In this document: positions 1 through 11,419 of the stretch, piece after piece
Position numbering within the stretch: the stretch's first letter is position 1
Layout: every line of letters begins with the position of its first letter
DNA from: Litoditis marina
Lineage: Eukaryota > Nematoda > Chromadorea > Rhabditida > Rhabditidae
Assembly: GCA_964036275.1 (NCBI GenBank)
Contig: CAXIWQ010000487.1
Coordinates: 124,001-188,000, forward strand
Length of the DNA: 64,000 bases
Direction: 5' to 3'
Position numbers and translations under genes: made by a program
The notes under the pieces: generated by a model
Told to the model about the DNA's origin: nothing
Databases searched by the model: none
The model's input: only the letters and a program-made list of their open reading frames with translations

Positions 1-1170
1 CTATTCTGTGGCGCACAGCCACAAAATACGAATTAACGCGGTTATCGACTCTTTGCCTTGCAGCTACAGAGAACAGTTCATACGGCTATCAGGTCTGTTG
101 CTCATGGCTACAAAAACCTAATACGACTTTATATTCTGTGGCGCACAGCCACAAAAGACAAATTAACGCGGTTATTGACTCTTTGCCTTGCAGCTACAGA
201 AAAAAGTTTATACTGCTATCAAGTATGTTGCTCCCAGCTAGAAAAACCCAATACAACTATCTATTCTGTGGCACACAGCCACAAAATACGAATTAACGCG
301 GTTATCGACTCTTTGCCTTGCAGCTACAGAAAAAAGTTTATACGGCTATCAAGTCTGTTGCTCATGGCTACAAAAACCTAATACGACTTTATATTCTGTG
401 GCGCACAGCCACAAAAGATTTTACGCGGTTATTGACTCTTTGCCGTGCAGCTACAGAAAAAAAGTTTATACGGCTATCAAGTATGTTGCTCCCAGCTACA
501 AAAACCTAATACGACTATCTATTCTGTGGCGCACAGCCACAAAATACGAATTAACGCGGTTATCGACTGTTTGCTGTGCAGCTACAGAAAAAAGTTGATA
601 CGGCTATCAAGTATGTTGTTCCCAGCTACAAAAACCTGATACGACAATCTATTCTGTGGCGCACAGCCACAAAATTCAAATTAACGCGGTTATCGACTCT
701 TTGCCTTGCAGCTACAGAGAACAGTTCATACGGCTATCAAATATGTTGCTCCCAGCTACAAAAACCTAATACGACAATCTATTCTGTGGCGCACAGCCAC
801 AAAATACGAATTAACGCGGTTATCGACTCTTTGCCTTGCAGCTACAGAGAACAGTTCATACGGCTATCAGGTCTGTTGCTCATGGCTACAAAAACCTAAT
901 ACGACTTTATATTCTGTGGCGCACAGCCACAAAAGACAAATTAACGCGGTTATTGACTCTTTGCCTTGCAGCTACAGAAAAAAGTTTATACGGCTATCAA
1001 GTATGTTGCTCCCAGCTAGAAAAACCCAATACAACTATCTATTCTGTGGCACACAGCCACAAAATACGAATTAACGCGGTTATCGACTCTTTGCCTTGCA
1101 GCTACAGAAAAAAGTTTATACGGCTATCAAGTCTGTTTCTCATGGCTACAAAAACCTAATACGACTTTAT

Positions 1171-1213
1171 ATTCTGTGGCGCACAGCCACAAAAAACAAA
1201 TTAACGCGGTTAT
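1171..1213 (+). repeat. Subunit A (43 bp) of the monomer
   Basis: Subunit A has the order CTGTGGCGCA, core CAGCCACA, an A-tract, and ACGCGGTTAT at its end. Subunits B and C show the same order of elements, which suggests all three descend from one 43-bp ancestor. A differs from B and C by CAGCCACA where they have CAGCTACA, and by an extra CG in the terminal element. Confidence 0.85.
1175..1191 (+). other. 17-bp perfect-arm dyad in subunit A (one per monomer)
   Basis: TGTGGC and GCCACA are exact reverse complements around the 5-base loop GCACA. The element occurs in almost every monomer. The commonest change (GGCGCAC to GGCACAC) falls in the loop and leaves the arms intact. It could be a hairpin or a dimeric protein-binding site. 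No function can be assigned from sequence. Confidence 0.8.
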
Positions 1214-1257
1214 TACCTCTTTGCCTTGCAGCTACAGAAAAAAGTTCATACGGCTAT
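1214..1257 (+). repeat. Subunit B (44 bp) of the monomer
   Basis: Subunit B has CTCTTTGCCTTG, core CAGCTACA, the A-tract GAAAAAAG, and ATACGGCTAT at its end. It aligns to C with the core at the same offset (16 bases in) and to A with a 2-base shift. B is the most variable subunit in the array. Its A-tract length (6 to 10 A) accounts for many of the 1-bp phase shifts. Confidence 0.85.
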
Positions 1258-1300
1258 CAAGTCTGTTGCTCCCAGCTACAAAAACCTAATACGACTTTAT
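1258..1300 (+). repeat. Subunit C (43 bp) of the monomer
   Basis: Subunit C has GTCTGTTGCTCC, core CAGCTACA, the A-tract AAAAA, then CCTAATACGACTTTAT. It matches A and B in element order and spacing. Its terminal AATACGAC corresponds to ATACGGC in B and AACGCGG in A. Confidence 0.85.
1264..1280 (+). other. 17-bp imperfect dyad in subunit C
   Basis: TGTTGCT and AGCTACA flank the loop CCC and pair at six of seven positions, with one T-T mismatch. It sits at the same place in subunit C as the perfect dyad does in subunit A. It therefore probably derives from a dyad in the ancestral 43-bp unit. The equivalent in B (1220-1236) has lost most of its pairing. Confidence 0.6.
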
Positions 1301-4300
1301 ATTCTGTGGCGCACAGCCACAAAAGACAAATTAACGCGGTTATTGACTCTTTGCCGTGCAGCTACAGAAAAAAGTTTATACGGCTATCAAGTATGTTGCT
1401 CCCAGCTACAAAAACCTAATACGACTATCTATTCTGTGGCGCACAGCCACAAAATACGAATTAACGCGGTTATCGACTGTTTGTTTTGCAGCTACAGAAA
1501 AAAGTTAATACGGCTATCAAGTCGGTTGCTCCCAGCTACAAAAACCTAATACGACAATCTATTCTGTGGCGCACAGCCACAAAAACGAATTAACGCGGTT
1601 ATCGACATTTTGACTTGCAGCTACAAAAAAAAATCATACGGCTATCAAGTCTGTTGCTCCCAACTACAAAAACATAGTACGACTTTATATTCTGTGGCGC
1701 ACAGCCACAAAATACAAATTAACGCGGTTATTGACTCTTTGCCGTGCAGCTACAGGAAAAAGGTTATACGGCTATCAAGTATGTTGCTCCCAGCTACAAA
1801 AACCTAATACGACTTTATATTCTGTGGCGCACAGCCACAAAAGACAAATTAACGCGGTTATTGACTCTTTGCCGTGCAGCTACAGGAAAAAGGTTATACG
1901 GCTATCAAGTATGTTGCTCCCAGCTAAAAAAACCTAATACGACTATATATTCTGTGGCGCACAGCCACAAAAGACGAATTAACGCGGTTATTGACTCTTT
2001 GCCTCGCAGTTACAGAGAACATTTCATACGGCTATCAAGTCTGTTGCTCCCAGCTACAAAAACCTGATACGACAATCTATTCTGTGGCGCACAGCCACAA
2101 CAGACAAATTAACGCGGTTATTACCTCTTTGCCTTGCAGCTACAGAAAAAAAATTCATACGGCTATCAAGTCTGTTGCTCCCAGCTACGAAAACCTAATA
2201 CGATTTTATATTCTGTGGCGCACACCCACAAAAGACAAATTACGCGGTTATTGACTCTTTGCCTCGCAGTTACAGAGAACATTTCATACGGCTATCAAAT
2301 CTGTTGCTCCCAGCTACAAAAACCTAATACGACAATCTATTCTGTGGCGCACAGCCACAAAAACGAATTAACGCGGTTATTGACATTTTGACTCGCAGCT
2401 ACAAAAAAAAATCATACGGCTATCAAGTCTGTTGCTTCCAACTACAGAAACATAATACGACAATCTATTCTGTGGCGCACAGCCACAAAAGACGAATTAA
2501 CGCGGTTATTGACTCTTTGCCTCGCAGTTACAGAGAACATTTCATACGGCTATCAAATCTGTTGCTCCCAGCTACAAAAACCTAATACGACTATCTATTC
2601 TGTGGCGCACAGCCACAAAATACGAATTAACGCGGTTATCGACTGTTTGCTTTGCAGCTACAGAAAACAGTTTATACGGCTATCAAGTCTGTTGCTCCCA
2701 GCTACAAAAACCTAATACGACTTTATATTCTGTGGCGCACAGCCACAAAAGATTTTACGCGGTTATTGAATCTTTGCCGTGCAGCTACAGAAAAAAGTTT
2801 ATACGGCTATCAAGTCTGTTGCTCATGGCTACAAAAACCTAATACGACTTTATATTCTGTGGCGCACAGCCACAAAAGACAAATTAACGCGGTTATTACC
2901 TCTTTGCCTTGCAGTTACAGAGAACATTTCATACGGCTATCAAATCTGTTGCTCCCAGCTACAAAAACCTAATACGACAATCTATTCTGTGGCGCACAGC
3001 CACAAAATACGAATTTACGCGGTTATCGACTCTTTGGCTTGCAGCTACAGAAAAAAGTTTATATGGCTATCAAGTATGTTGCTCCCAGCTAGAAAAACCC
3101 AATACAACTATCTATTATGTGGCACACAGCCACAAAATACGATATAACGCGGTTATCGACTCTTTGCCTTGCAGCTACAGAGAAAAGTTCATACGGCTAT
3201 CAAGTCTGTTGCTCCCAGCTACAAAAACCTGATACGACAATCTATTCTGTGGCGCACAGCCACAACAGACAAATTAACGCGGTTATTACCTCTTTGCCTT
3301 GCAGCTACAGAAAAAAATTCATACGGCTATCAAGTCTGCTGCTCCCAGCTACGAAAACCTAATACGATTTTATATTCTGTGGCGCACACCCACAAAAGAC
3401 AAATTAACGCGGTTATTACCTCTTTGCCTTGCAGCTACAGAAAAAAGTTTATACGGCTATCAAGTATGTTGCTCCCAGCTAGAAAAACCCAATACAACTA
3501 TCTATTCTGTGGCACACAGCCACAAAATACGAATTAACGCGGTTATCGACTCTTTGCCTTGCAGCTACAGAAAAAAGTTTATACGGCTATCAAGTCTGTT
3601 GCTCATGGCTACAAAAACCTAATACGACTTTATATTCTGTGGCGCACAGCCACAAAAGACAAATTAACGCGGTTATCGACTCTTTGCCTTGCAGCTACAG
3701 AGAACAGTTCATACGGCTATCAAATATGTTGCTCCCAGCTACAAAAACCTAATACGACAATCTATTCTGTGGCGCACAGCCACAAAATACGAATTAACGC
3801 GGTTATCGACTCTTTGCCTTGCAGCTACAGAGAACAGTTCATACGGCTATCAGGTCTGTTGCTCATGGCTACAAAAACCTAATACGACTTTATATTCTGT
3901 GGCGCACAGCCACAAAAGACAAATTAACGCGGTTATTGACTCTTTGCCTTGCAGCTACAGAACAAAGTTTATACGGCTATCAAGTATGTTGCTCCCAGCT
4001 AGAAAAACCCAAAACAACTATCTATTCTGTGGCACACAGCCACAAAAGACAAATTAACGCGGTTATTACCTCTTTGCCTTGCAGTTACAGAGAACATTTC
4101 ATACGGCTATCAAATCTGTTGCTCCCAGCTACAAAAACCTAATACGACAATCTATTCTGTGGCGCACAGCCACAAAATACGAATTTACGCGGTTATCGAC
4201 TCTTTGGCTTGCAGCTACAGAAAAAAGTTTATATGGCTATCAAGTATGTTGCTCCCAGCTAGAAAAACCCAATACAACTATCTATTATGTGGCACACAGC

Positions 4301-4398
4301 CACAAAATACGATATAACGCGGTTATCGACTCTTTGCCTTGCAGCTACAGAGAAAAGTTCATACGGCTATCAAGTCTGTTGCTCCCAGCTACAAAAAC

Positions 4399-5060
4399 AT
4401 ATTACGACTTTATATTCTGTGGCGCACAGCCATAAAATACAAATTAACGCGGTTATTGACTCTTTGCCTTGCAGTTACAGAGAACATTTTATACGGCTAT
4501 CAAATCTGTTGCTCCCAGCTACAAAAACCTAATACGACTGTATATTCTGTGGCGCACAGACACAAAAGACAAATTAACGCGGTTATCACCTCTTTGCCTT
4601 GCAGCTACAGAAAAAAGTTTATACGGCTGTCAAGTCTGTTGCTCCCAGCTACAAAAACCTAATACGACTTTATATTCTGTGGCGCACAGCCACAAAAGAT
4701 TTTACGCGGTTATTGACTCTTTGCCGTGCAGCTACAGAAAAAAAAGTTTATACGGCTATCAAGTATGTTGCTCCCAGCTACAAAAACCTAATACGACTAT
4801 CTATTCTGTGGCGCACAGCCACAAAATACGAATTAACGCGGTTATCGACTGTTTGCTTTGCAGCTACAGAAAAAAGTTGATACGGCTATCAAGTATGTTG
4901 TTCCCAGCTACAAAAACCTGATACGACAATCTATTCTGTGGCGCACAGCCACAAAATTCAAATTAACGCGGTTATCGACTCTTTGCCTTGCAGCTACAGA
5001 GAACAGTTCATACGGCTATCAAATACGTTGCTCCCAGCTACAAAAACCTAATACGACAAT
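4399..5060. repeat. Segment linking the two 5,060-bp copies
   Basis: These five monomers separate the duplicated blocks. From about 4680 to 5060 they match 400-778 and 5458-5838, so they form a further partial copy of a ~778-bp (6-monomer) unit. One A-tract is lengthened near 4740. The first part (4399-4680) carries variants not seen in the flanks, such as CACAGACACAAAAG near 4557. Confidence 0.8.
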
Positions 5061-8000
5061 CTATTCTGTGGCGCACAGCCACAAAATACGAATTAACGCG
5101 GTTATCGACTCTTTGCCTTGCAGCTACAGAGAACAGTTCATACGGCTATCAGGTCTGTTGCTCATGGCTACAAAAACCTAATACGACTTTATATTCTGTG
5201 GCGCACAGCCACAAAAGACAAATTAACGCGGTTATTGACTCTTTGCCTTGCAGCTACAGAAAAAAGTTTATACGGCTATCAAGTATGTTGCTCCCAGCTA
5301 GAAAAACCCAATACAACTATCTATTCTGTGGCACACAGCCACAAAATACGAATTAACGCGGTTATCGACTCTTTGCCTTGCAGCTACAGAAAAAAGTTTA
5401 TACGGCTATCAAGTCTGTTGCTCATGGCTACAAAAACCTAATACGACTTTATATTCTGTGGCGCACAGCCACAAAAGATTTTACGCGGTTATTGACTCTT
5501 TGCCGTGCAGCTACAGAAAAAAAGTTTATACGGCTATCAAGTATGTTGCTCCCAGCTACAAAAACCTAATACGACTATCTATTCTGTGGCGCACAGCCAC
5601 AAAATACGAATTAACGCGGTTATCGACTGTTTGCTTTGCAGCTACAGAAAAAAGTTGATACGGCTATCAAGTATGTTGTTCCCAGCTACAAAAACCTGAT
5701 ACGACAATCTATTCTGTGGCGCACAGCCACAAAATTCAAATTAACGCGGTTATCGACTCTTTGCCTTGCAGCTACAGAGAACAGTTCATACGGCTATCAA
5801 ATATGTTGCTCCCAGCTACAAAAACCTAATACGACAATCTATTCTGTGGCGCACAGCCACAAAATACGAATTAACGCGGTTATCGACTCTTTGCCTTGCA
5901 GCTACAGAGAACAGTTCATACGGCTATCAGGTCTGTTGCTCATGGCTACAAAAACCTAATACGACTTTATATTCTGTGGCGCACAGCCACAAAAGACAAA
6001 TTAACGCGGTTATTGACTCTTTGCCTTGCAGCTACAGAAAAAAGTTTATACGGCTATCAAGTATGTTGCTCCCAGCTAGAAAAACCCAATACAACTATCT
6101 ATTCTGTGGCACACAGCCACAAAATACGAATTAACGCGGTTATCGACTCTTTGCCTTGCAGCTACAGAAAAAAGTTTATACGGCTATCAAGTCTGTTTCT
6201 CATGGCTACAAAAACCTAATACGACTTTATATTCTGTGGCGCACAGCCACAAAAAACAAATTAACGCGGTTATTACCTCTTTGCCTTGCAGCTACAGAAA
6301 AAAGTTCATACGGCTATCAAGTCTGTTGCTCCCAGCTACAAAAACCTAATACGACTTTATATTCTGTGGCGCACAGCCACAAAAGACAAATTAACGCGGT
6401 TATTGACTCTTTGCCGAGCAGCTACAGAAAAAAGTTTATACGGCTATCAAGTATGTTGCTCCCAGCTACAAAAACCTAATACGACTATCTATTCTGTGGC
6501 GCACAGCCACAAAATACGAATTAACGCGGTTATCGACTGTTTGTTTTGCAGCTACAGAAAAAAGTTAATACGGCTATCAAGTCGGTTGCTCCCAGCTACA
6601 AAAACCTAATACGACAATCTATTCTGTGGCGCACAGCCACAAAAACGAATTAACGCGGTTATCGACATTTTGACTTGCAGCTACAAAAAAAAATCATACG
6701 GCTATCAAGTCTGTTGCTCCCAACTACAAAAACATAGTACGACTTTATATTCTGTGGCGCACAGCCACAAAATACAAATTAACGCGGTTATTGACTCTTT
6801 GCCGTGCAGCTACAGGAAAAAGGTTATACGGCTATCAAGTATGTTGCTCCCAGCTACAAAAACCTAATACGACTTTATATTCTGTGGCGCACAGCCACAA
6901 AAGACAAATTAACGCGGTTATTGACTCTTTGCCGTGCAGCTACAGGAAAAAGGTTATACGGCTATCAAGTATGTTGCTCCCAGCTAAAAAAACCTAATAC
7001 GACTATATATTCTGTGGCGCACAGCCACAAAAGACGAATTAACGCGGTTATTGACTCTTTGCCTCGCAGTTACAGAGAACATTTCATACGGCTATCAAGT
7101 CTGTTGCTCCCAGCTACAAAAACCTGATACGACAATCTATTCTGTGGCGCACAGCCACAACAGACAAATTAACGCGGTTATTACCTCTTTGCCTTGCAGC
7201 TACAGAAAAAAAATTCATACGGCTATCAAGTCTGTTGCTCCCAGCTACGAAAACCTAATACGATTTTATATTCTGTGGCGCACACCCACAAAAGACAAAT
7301 TACGCGGTTATTGACTCTTTGCCTCGCAGTTACAGAGAACATTTCATACGGCTATCAAATCTGTTGCTCCCAGCTACAAAAACCTAATACGACAATCTAT
7401 TCTGTGGCGCACAGCCACAAAAACGAATTAACGCGGTTATTGACATTTTGACTCGCAGCTACAAAAAAAAATCATACGGCTATCAAGTCTGTTGCTTCCA
7501 ACTACAGAAACATAATACGACAATCTATTCTGTGGCGCACAGCCACAAAAGACGAATTAACGCGGTTATTGACTCTTTGCCTCGCAGTTACAGAGAACAT
7601 TTCATACGGCTATCAAATCTGTTGCTCCCAGCTACAAAAACCTAATACGACTATCTATTCTGTGGCGCACAGCCACAAAATACGAATTAACGCGGTTATC
7701 GACTGTTTGCTTTGCAGCTACAGAAAACAGTTTATACGGCTATCAAGTCTGTTGCTCCCAGCTACAAAAACCTAATACGACTTTATATTCTGTGGCGCAC
7801 AGCCACAAAAGATTTTACGCGGTTATTGAATCTTTGCCGTGCAGCTACAGAAAAAAAGTTTATACGGCTATCAAGTCTGTTGCTCATGGCTACAAAAACC
7901 TAATACGACTTTATATTCTGTGGCGCACAGCCACAAAAGACAAATTAACGCGGTTATTACCTCTTTGCCTTGCAGTTACAGAGAACATTTCATACGGCTA

Positions 8001-9459
8001 TCAAATCTGTTGCTCCCAGCTACAAAAACCTAATACGACAATCTATTCTGTGGCGCACAGCCACAAAATACGAATTTACGCGGTTATCGACTCTTTGGCT
8101 TGCAGCTACAGAAAAAAGTTTATATGGCTATCAAGTATGTTGCTCCCAGCTAGAAAAACCCAATACAACTATCTATTATGTGGCACACAGCCACAAAATA
8201 CGATATAACGCGGTTATCGACTCTTTGCCTTGCAGCTACAGAGAAAAGTTCATACGGCTATCAAGTCTGTTGCTCCCAGCTACAAAAACCTGATACGACA
8301 ATCTATTCTGTGGCGCACAGCCACAACAGACAAATTAACGCGGTTATTACCTCTTTGCCTTGCAGCTACAGAAAAAAATTCATACGGCTATCAAGTCTGC
8401 TGCTCCCAGCTACGAAAACCTAATACGATTTTATATTCTGTGGCGCACACCCACAAAAGACAAATTAACGCGGTTATTACCTCTTTGCCTTGCAGCTACA
8501 GAAAAAAGTTTATACGGCTATCAAGTATGTTGCTCCCAGCTAGAAAAACCCAATACAACTATCTATTCTGTGGCACACAGCCACAAAATACGAATTAACG
8601 CGGTTATCGACTCTTTGCCTTGCAGCTACAGAAAAAAGTTTATACGGCTATCAAGTCTGTTGCTCATGGCTACAAAAACCTAATACGACTTTATATTCTG
8701 TGGCGCACAGCCACAAAAGACAAATTAACGCGGTTATCGACTCTTTGCCTTGCAGCTACAGAGAACAGTTCATACGGCTATCAAATATGTTGCTCCCAGC
8801 TACAAAAACCTAATACGACAATCTATTCTGTGGCGCACAGCCACAAAATACGAATTAACGCGGTTATCGACTCTTTGCCTTGCAGCTACAGAGAACAGTT
8901 CATACGGCTATCAGGTCTGTTGCTCATGGCTACAAAAACCTAATACGACTTTATATTCTGTGGCGCACAGCCACAAAAGACAAATTAACGCGGTTATTGA
9001 CTCTTTGCCTTGCAGCTACAGAACAAAGTTTATACGGCTATCAAGTATGTTGCTCCCAGCTAGAAAAACCCAAAACAACTATCTATTCTGTGGCACACAG
9101 CCACAAAAGACAAATTAACGCGGTTATTACCTCTTTGCCTTGCAGTTACAGAGAACATTTCATACGGCTATCAAATCTGTTGCTCCCAGCTACAAAAACC
9201 TAATACGACAATCTATTCTGTGGCGCACAGCCACAAAATACGAATTTACGCGGTTATCGACTCTTTGGCTTGCAGCTACAGAAAAAAGTTTATATGGCTA
9301 TCAAGTATGTTGCTCCCAGCTAGAAAAACCCAATACAACTATCTATTATGTGGCACACAGCCACAAAATACGATATAACGCGGTTATCGACTCTTTGCCT
9401 TGCAGCTACAGAGAAAAGTTCATACGGCTATCAAGTCTGTTGCTCCCAGCTACAAAAAC
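5061..9459. repeat. 5,060-bp higher-order unit, copy 2
   Basis: This is the second copy of 1-4398 and keeps the same order of variant monomers, including the short GATTTTACGCGG units near 5477 and 7810. Its right part overlaps a later 1,170-bp tandem duplication (7925-10264). That places the 9-mer expansion in this region after, or independent of, the 5-kb event. Confidence 0.93.
7925..9094. repeat. 1,170-bp 9-mer higher-order unit, copy 1
   Basis: Nine monomers recur with an exact offset of 1,170 bp in 9095-10264. The match begins within GGC(G/A)CACAG at 7925/9095. A partial version of the same 9-mer step is present in the first 5-kb copy (2874-3228 against 4044-4398). The 9-mer junction therefore predates the 5-kb duplication, and only copy 2 gained a full extra unit. 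Confidence 0.9.
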
Positions 9460-10264
9460 CTGATACGACAATCTATTCTGTGGCGCACAGCCACAACAGA
9501 CAAATTAACGCGGTTATTACCTCTTTGCCTTGCAGCTACAGAAAAAAATTCATACGGCTATCAAGTCTGCTGCTCCCAGCTACGAAAACCTAATACGATT
9601 TTATATTCTGTGGCGCACACCCACAAAAGACAAATTAACGCGGTTATTACCTCTTTGCCTTGCAGCTACAGAAAAAAGTTTATACGGCTATCAAGTATGT
9701 TGCTCCCAGCTAGAAAAACCCAATACAACTATCTATTCTGTGGCACACAGCCACAAAATACGAATTAACGCGGTTATCGACTCTTTGCCTTGCAGCTACA
9801 GAAAAAAGTTTATACGGCTATCAAGTCTGTTGCTCATGGCTACAAAAACCTAATACGACTTTATATTCTGTGGCGCACAGCCACAAAAGACAAATTAACG
9901 CGGTTATCGACTCTTTGCCTTGCAGCTACAGAGAACAGTTCATACGGCTATCAAATATGTTGCTCCCAGCTACAAAAACCTAATACGACAATCTATTCTG
10001 TGGCGCACAGCCACAAAATACGAATTAACGCGGTTATCGACTCTTTGCCTTGCAGCTACAGAGAACAGTTCATACGGCTATCAGGTCTGTTGCTCATGGC
10101 TACAAAAACCTAATACGACTTTATATTCTGTGGCGCACAGCCACAAAAGACAAATTAACGCGGTTATTGACTCTTTGCCTTGCAGCTACAGAACAAAGTT
10201 TATACGGCTATCAAGTATGTTGCTCCCAGCTAGAAAAACCCAAAACAACTATCTATTCTGTGGC
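9095..10264. repeat. 1,170-bp 9-mer higher-order unit, copy 2
   Basis: This is the second tandem copy of 7925-9094 and continues in register until about 10277. There the variant changes from GACAAATTAACG to TACGAATTAACG. The marker CCCAAAACAAC at 9070 recurs at 10240. Confidence 0.9.
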
Positions 10265-11240
10265 ACACAGCCACAAAATACGAATTAACGCGGTTATCGA
10301 CTCTTTGCCTTGCAGCTACAGAAAAAAGTTTATACGGCTATCAAGTCTGTTGCTCATGGCTACAAAAACCTAATACGACTTTATATTCTGTGGCGCACAG
10401 CCACAAAAGACAAATTAACGCGGTTATTACCTCTTTGCCTTGCAGCTACAGAAAAAAGTTCATACGGCTATCAAGTCTGTTGCTCCCAGCTACAAAAACC
10501 TAATACGACTTTATATTCTGTGGCGCACAGTCACAAAAGACAAATTAACGCGGTTATTGACTCTTTGCCGTGCAGCTACAGAAAAAAGTTTATACGGCTA
10601 TCAAGTATGTTGCTCCCAGCTACAAAAACCTAATACGACTATCTATTCTGTGGCGCACAGCCACAAAATACGAATTAACGCGGTTATCGACTGTTTGTTT
10701 TGCAGCTACAGAAAAAAGTTAATACGGCTATCAAGTCGGTTGCTCCCAGCTACAAAAACCTAATACGACAATCTATTCTGTGGCGCACAGCCACAAAAAC
10801 GAATTAACGCGGTTATCGACATTTTGACTTGCAGCTACAAAAAAAAATCATACGGCTATCAAGTCTGTTGCTCCCAACTACAAAAACGTAGTACGACTTT
10901 ATATTCTGTGGCGCACAGCCACAAAATACAAATTAACGCGGTTATTGACTCTTTGCCGTGCAGCTACAGGAAAAAGGTTATACGGCTATCAAGTATGTTG
11001 CTCCCAGCTACAAAAACCTAATACGACTTTATATTCTGTGGCGCACAGCCACAAAAGACAAATTAACGCGGTTATTGACTCTTTGCCGTGCAGCTACAGG
11101 AAAAAGGTTATACGGCTATCAAGTATGTTGCTCCCAGCTAAAAATACCTAATACGACTATATATTCTGTGGCGCACAGCCACAAAAGACGAATTAACGCG
11201 GTTATTGACTCTTTGCCTCGCAGTTACAGAGAACATTTCA
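9900..11240. repeat. Third partial copy of the 5.75-7.09 kb block
   Basis: This segment matches 5746-7086 with an offset of 4,154 bp, and so also matches 686-2026. Differences seen include GTCTGTTTCTC at 6191 against GTCTGTTGCTC at 10345, and CATAGTACG at 6733 against CGTAGTACG at 10887. It overlaps the end of the second 9-mer copy, which shows the nested order of events. Confidence 0.87.
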
Positions 11241-11419
11241 TACGGCTATCAAATCTGTTGCTCCCAGCTACAAAAACCTAATACGACAATCTATTCTGTG
11301 GCGCACACCCACAAAGACGAATTAACGCGGTTATTGACATTTTGACTTGCAGCTACAAAAAAAATCATACGGCTATCAAGTCTGTTGCTTCCAACTACAG
11401 AAACATAATACGACAATCT

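Larger units (their letters stand above)
1171..1300 (+). repeat. Representative 130-bp monomer
   Basis: This unit is close to the consensus and is used here to define phase, with the first base at ATTCTGTGGC. It divides into three related parts, A (1171-1213), B (1214-1257) and C (1258-1300), and the next monomer starts at 1301. Common variants elsewhere change A (GACAAATTAACG, TACGAATTAACG, TACGATATAACG, CACGAAATATCG), B (GACTCTTTGCCGTGC, GACTTGTTGGCTTGC, GACATTTTGACTTGC) and C (CTCATGGCTAC, CTTCCAACTAC, CCCAGCTAGAAAAACCC). Their combinations define the higher-order units. Confidence 0.97.
1..4398. repeat. 5,060-bp higher-order unit, copy 1 (cut by window start)
   Basis: This block matches 5061-9459 almost base for base with an offset of 5,060 bp, which becomes 5,061 after a 1-A indel near 2797/7857. 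Differences seen include T214/G5274, G576/T5636 and T1357/A6417. The match stops at 4398, where copy 1 continues CATATTACGAC and copy 2 CTGATACGAC. At about 39 monomers it is one of the longest units here. The true left edge lies outside the window. Confidence 0.93.

Noticed and set aside
507..530. Real phage T7 promoter
   Set aside because: Three of 17 core positions and the +1 G differ, no phage genes are present, and the match falls at a satellite subunit border. Kept only as a laboratory caution.
1175..1191. Rho-independent terminators at the TGTGGC...GCCACA hairpin followed by A/T
   Set aside because: The downstream tract on the plus strand is A-rich, not U-rich. The element recurs every 130 bp with no genes between.
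1290..1310. TATA-box promoters in every monomer (CTTTATATTCTG, CTATATATTCTG)
   Set aside because: These AT-rich strings are simply the C/A junction variants of the satellite. No start-site context or gene follows. Satellite transcription is possible but cannot be read from this.
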